This document shows, piece by piece, positions 61,245-64,000 of a stretch of 64,000 bases of DNA. Below the pieces are notes generated by a model. That model searched no databases. It was not told the DNA's origin and was given only the letters and a program-made list of their open reading frames with translations. Positions within the stretch are counted from its first letter, which is position 1. Each line of letters opens with the position of its first letter. The position numbers and the translations under genes were made by a program. The DNA is from Salinarimonas ramus (GTDB lineage: Bacteria; Pseudomonadota; Alphaproteobacteria; Rhizobiales; Beijerinckiaceae), in the NCBI RefSeq assembly GCF_014645695.1, contig NZ_BMMF01000005.1, forward strand, positions 111,797 to 175,796, in the 5' to 3' direction.

Positions 61245-63788
61245 ATGGGCGATCGATACGGGCAGGGCGACGGCACGCACGACGAGAGGCCCGCGCGGCG
61301 GGGCCTGCGCGCGTCGCTACCCTCGTGCGCGTCGCTACCCCTGCGCGCAACGCTCTTCGGGGCGAGCGCGCTGACGTCGGGCCTCCTCCTCGCGGGGCCG
61401 GCGGTGGCGGCGATGGCGCCGGAGTCGCTGCTCGCGCGGCTGGATCCGCAAAACGCCATCAGCTTCGCCTTCGTCGCCGGCTCGCTGATCTTCGCGCTCA
61501 CCACCGCCTTCGTGTACCGCATCGAGCACCGCCGCTGGTCGCAGCGCGAGGCGGGACTGCGCGCCGAGCTCGCCGAGCTGCGCGCCGCCGCCGATCGCGC
61601 CGAGACCGTCATCGGCGCCGAGAGCCAGATCATCGTCTCCTGGGACGGGCGCGACGCCGAGCCGCGGATCGAGGGCGATCCCGCCGCGCTCGGCCCCGCA
61701 GCCGCCGGCAAGCGCCTCCTCGCCTTCGGCGCCTGGCTCGTGCCCGCCGACGCCGGTGCCCTCGACGCGGCGCTGGAGCGCCTGCGCGAGCGCGGCGAGG
61801 CCTTCCGCCTGACGCTGCGCGCGCAGCGCGACCGCTTCGTCGAGGCGCAGGGGCGCGCGCTCGGCGGGCGCGCCATCCTGCGCCTGCGCGACGTCACCGG
61901 CGACCGGCTGGAGCTGCTCCAGGCCCGCCAGACGCTGCTGCGCCAGGGCGACGACCTCAAGAACCTGCGCGCGCTCCTGGAAGGCATGAGCCAGCCGGTC
62001 TGGCTGCGCGACGGCTCGGGCGCCGTCGCCTGGGCCAATCCCGCCTGGCTTGCCGCCGTGGAAGCGCAGAGCCTGGAGGACGCCCGCGCCCGCGGCCTCG
62101 AGCTCCTCGATCGCACGGCCCGCGAGGAAGCGGCCACCGCCCGCGCCGAGAAGGCGCACTTCGCTACGCGCACCACGGCCATCGTCGCCGGCGCGCGGCG
62201 CACCATCGACGTCGCCGAGACGCCCTCGCCCGGCGGCTTCGTCGGCATCGCCGTCGACGTCACGGATCTGGAGGACATGCGCTCGGACCTGCAGCGCCAG
62301 ATGCAGGCGCACGTGCGCACCCTCGACCACCTGCCCAACGCCGTGGCGATCTTCGACGCGCGCCAGCGCCTCGTCTTCCACAATTCCGCCTATCGCGCCC
62401 TGTGGGGCCTCGACCGCGCCTATCTCGAGAGCGGCCCCTCCGAGGGCGAGATCCTCGACCGGCTGCGTGCCGAGCGGCGCCTGCCCGAGCAGGCGGACTG
62501 GCGGCGCTGGAAGGCGGACGTGCTCGCCGCCTACCGCGCCATCGAGCCCCAGGAGACCTGGTGGCACCTGCCCGACGGGCGCACGCTCCACGTCGTCGCC
62601 AACCCCAACCCGCAGGGCGGGCTCACCTGGCTGTTCGACGACGTCTCCGAGCATCTCTCGCTGGAGAGCCGCTACAATTCCCTCATGCGCGTGCAGGGCG
62701 AGACCCTCGACGCGCTGGAGGAGGGCGTCGCCGTGTTCGGCTCGGACGGGCGCCTCAAGCTCGCCAACCGCGCCTTCCGCGCCCTCTGGCGCCTACCGGA
62801 GCCCGCGAAGGGCGAGGAGCCGCATCTGGAGAGCGTCGTCACCGCCTGCCGCACGCTCGCGCCCGACGAGGAGGCGTGGGAGCGCATCCGCGGCGCCATC
62901 GCCGGCGACGCCGAGGAGCGCACCGAGATCGCGCTGCGCCTCGCGCGCCGCGACGGGGTGCACCTCGACTGCGCCGTCCAGCCGCTGCCCGACGGCGCGA
63001 CGCTCATCGCCTTCGTCGACGTGACCGCGAGCGTCAACGTCGAGCGCGCGCTCATCGAGAAGAACGAGGCGCTGGAGGCCGCCGCGCGGCTGCGCGAGGA
63101 CTTCGTCCACCACGTCTCCTACGAGCTGCGCTCGCCGCTCACGACGATCATCGGCTTCGCGCAGCTCCTCGGCGACGAGACGGTCGGCGGCCTCAACGAC
63201 CGCCAGCGCGAATATGCCGGGCTGATCATGCGCTCGTCGGGCGCGCTGCTCGCCATCATCAACGACATCCTCGACCTCGCCTCCATCGACACGGGCTCGC
63301 TCGAGCTCGACCCGGAGGAGGTCGACATCCGCGAGACCATCGACGCCGCCGTGCGCGGGCTCGACGACCGCATCGCCGAGCACAAGCTCTCCCTCGTCAT
63401 CGACGTCGATCCGGGCATCGGCAGCTTCGTCGCGGACGCCAAGCGGGTGCGCCAGGTGCTCTTCAATCTCCTCTCGAACGCGGTCGGCTTCTCGGAGACC
63501 GGCGCACGCGTGCGCCTCTCCGCCCGCCGGCAGGCGGGGGAGGTGGTGTTCGAGGTGGCCGACCAGGGTCGCGGCATCCCCGACGACGTGGTCGAGCGCG
63601 TCTTCGACCGGTTCGAGAGCCATACGCTCGGCACGCGCCACCGCGGCGTGGGGCTCGGCCTCGCCATCGTGCGCTCCTTCGTCGAGCTGCACGGAGGGCG
63701 GGTGTCCTTGACCTCGCGGCCGGGATCGGGAACGACGGTGACGTGCGTCTTCCCGGCCGACGGCCCGCAACGCCTCGCGGCGGAATGA
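61245..63788 (+). CDS. divL: DivL-like PAS kinase with tyrosine at the phosphoacceptor position
   Basis: An 847-aa cell-cycle sensor. Membrane helices lie at about 36-58 and 72-92, then PAS-like domains (about 240-350, 355-470, 480-600), a dimerisation domain and an HATPase. In the H-box, VHHVSYELRSPLTTIIGFAQ has Tyr626 where ordinary kinases have the phosphoacceptor His, the hallmark of DivL, which steers CckA and thus CtrA. The N-box (FNLLSNAVGFS), G1 (VADQGRGIPDD) and G2 (HRGVGLGLAIV) are intact. An 18-19-bp tandem repeat near 61306-61341 encodes ASLPSCASLP. Confidence 0.92.
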   Translation: MGDRYGQGDGTHDERPARRGLRASLPSCASLPLRATLFGASALTSGLLLAGPAVAAMAPESLLARLDPQNAISFAFVAGSLIFALTTAFVYRIEHRRWSQREAGLRAELAELRAAADRAETVIGAESQIIVSWDGRDAEPRIEGDPAALGPAAAGKRLLAFGAWLVPADAGALDAALERLRERGEAFRLTLRAQRDRFVEAQGRALGGRAILRLRDVTGDRLELLQARQTLLRQGDDLKNLRALLEGMSQPVWLRDGSGAVAWANPAWLAAVEAQSLEDARARGLELLDRTAREEAATARAEKAHFATRTTAIVAGARRTIDVAETPSPGGFVGIAVDVTDLEDMRSDLQRQMQAHVRTLDHLPNAVAIFDARQRLVFHNSAYRALWGLDRAYLESGPSEGEILDRLRAERRLPEQADWRRWKADVLAAYRAIEPQETWWHLPDGRTLHVVANPNPQGGLTWLFDDVSEHLSLESRYNSLMRVQGETLDALEEGVAVFGSDGRLKLANRAFRALWRLPEPAKGEEPHLESVVTACRTLAPDEEAWERIRGAIAGDAEERTEIALRLARRDGVHLDCAVQPLPDGATLIAFVDVTASVNVERALIEKNEALEAAARLREDFVHHVSYELRSPLTTIIGFAQLLGDETVGGLNDRQREYAGLIMRSSGALLAIINDILDLASIDTGSLELDPEEVDIRETIDAAVRGLDDRIAEHKLSLVIDVDPGIGSFVADAKRVRQVLFNLLSNAVGFSETGARVRLSARRQAGEVVFEVADQGRGIPDDVVERVFDRFESHTLGTRHRGVGLGLAIVRSFVELHGGRVSLTSRPGSGTTVTCVFPADGPQRLAAE

Positions 63789-63859
63789 CGGCGCTGCCGA
63801 GGCCGCGCGGACGGGGGCTGGGGGCTTTTCCGTTTTTCGCACGCTGGAGCGAGGATGCG

Positions 63860-64000
63860 ATGCCCGACAGAGGCCTGATGGGGTTGCCCCCGGGTCCCGA
63901 CCCGCGCCTGCCGGTCTGGGAGGTCCTGCTCGACGACGAGCAGGCGACCCGCGACATGGCGCGCTTCATCGCCGACGAGCTCAAGCCGGGAGACGTGGTG
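63860..64000 (+). CDS. tsaE: tRNA threonylcarbamoyladenosine biosynthesis protein TsaE, N-terminus (truncated by window edge)
   Basis: 47 codons are visible, open to the right edge. VWEVLLDDEQATRDMARFIA, DELKPGDVV matches the TsaE start just before its P-loop (which would lie beyond the edge). A GAGGATGCG precedes the ATG. In many alphaproteobacteria tsaE follows a PAS kinase of this kind. Identity is likely but rests on the N-terminus only. Confidence 0.7.
   Translation, partial: MPDRGLMGLPPGPDPRLPVWEVLLDDEQATRDMARFIADELKPGDVV

Overview
The window is about 70% G+C, densely coded, and reads as the chromosome of an alphaproteobacterium of the Hyphomicrobiales (Rhizobiales) type. The markers are an Irr-type iron regulator divergent from fabA-fabB-fabI, a DivL-type kinase with tyrosine in place of the phosphoacceptor histidine, a complete Tad/Cpa pilus block (flp-flp-cpaA-B-C-D-E-F-tadB-tadC), an ffh-rpsP-rimM-trmD translation block, and TTAA-N7-TTAA (CtrA-type) boxes upstream of cell-cycle and motility genes. 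The genus cannot be fixed from sequence reading alone. No rRNA, tRNA, CRISPR, prophage or intact insertion sequence was recognised.

Left part (1-8.4 kb): the tail of a nonribosomal peptide synthetase (NRPS) condensation domain opens a tightly coupled + strand operon of an EamA exporter, a GST-like protein, a large FAD/NAD(P)-binding protein and an alpha/beta hydrolase. Facing it on the - strand is a 'graveyard' (about 4.8-7.4 kb) of fragments from a decayed biosynthetic cluster: adenylation-carrier-ketosynthase start, the middle of an HpaB-type monooxygenase, 33 residues of a condensation domain, and 34 residues of a KduI-like isomerase, in differing frames. Together they suggest that a larger peptide/polyketide locus was eroded by internal deletions.

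8.4-24.5 kb: a LysR regulator divergent from mmsA; an MDR oxidoreductase; a RelE-type toxin-antitoxin pair with a palindromic operator; a lipid A-type acyltransferase; envelope and peptidoglycan genes (DUF1223, gamma-glutamyltransferase, mepA, acyltransferase 3); then ffh, a GNAT gene, rpsP, rimM and trmD.

24.5-32.6 kb: a catabolic block consistent with lysine to glutaryl-CoA degradation (LysR, an ALDH7-type dehydrogenase, gcdH, a CaiB-type CoA-transferase), interrupted by a small two-gene cassette of unknown function and hairpin-rich repeats, then a ThDP-dependent enzyme and an orphan LutA-like protein.

32.6-46.4 kb: the Tad pilus locus with an opposing orphan secretin-N-domain gene, then a - strand type III polyketide synthase/methyltransferase/FAD-oxidoreductase operon, then a MutT-type Nudix gene.

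46.6-64 kb: a chemoreceptor with a C-terminal PilZ domain, a citrate lyase-beta-like gene, irr, fabA-fabB-fabI, a molybdenum formate dehydrogenase (alpha subunit plus a fused gamma-beta subunit), a Gfo/Idh/MocA oxidoreductase, hemW, divL behind a perfect CtrA-type box, and the start of tsaE. Long perfect palindromes sharing sequence sit between fabB and fabI and between the two formate dehydrogenase genes.
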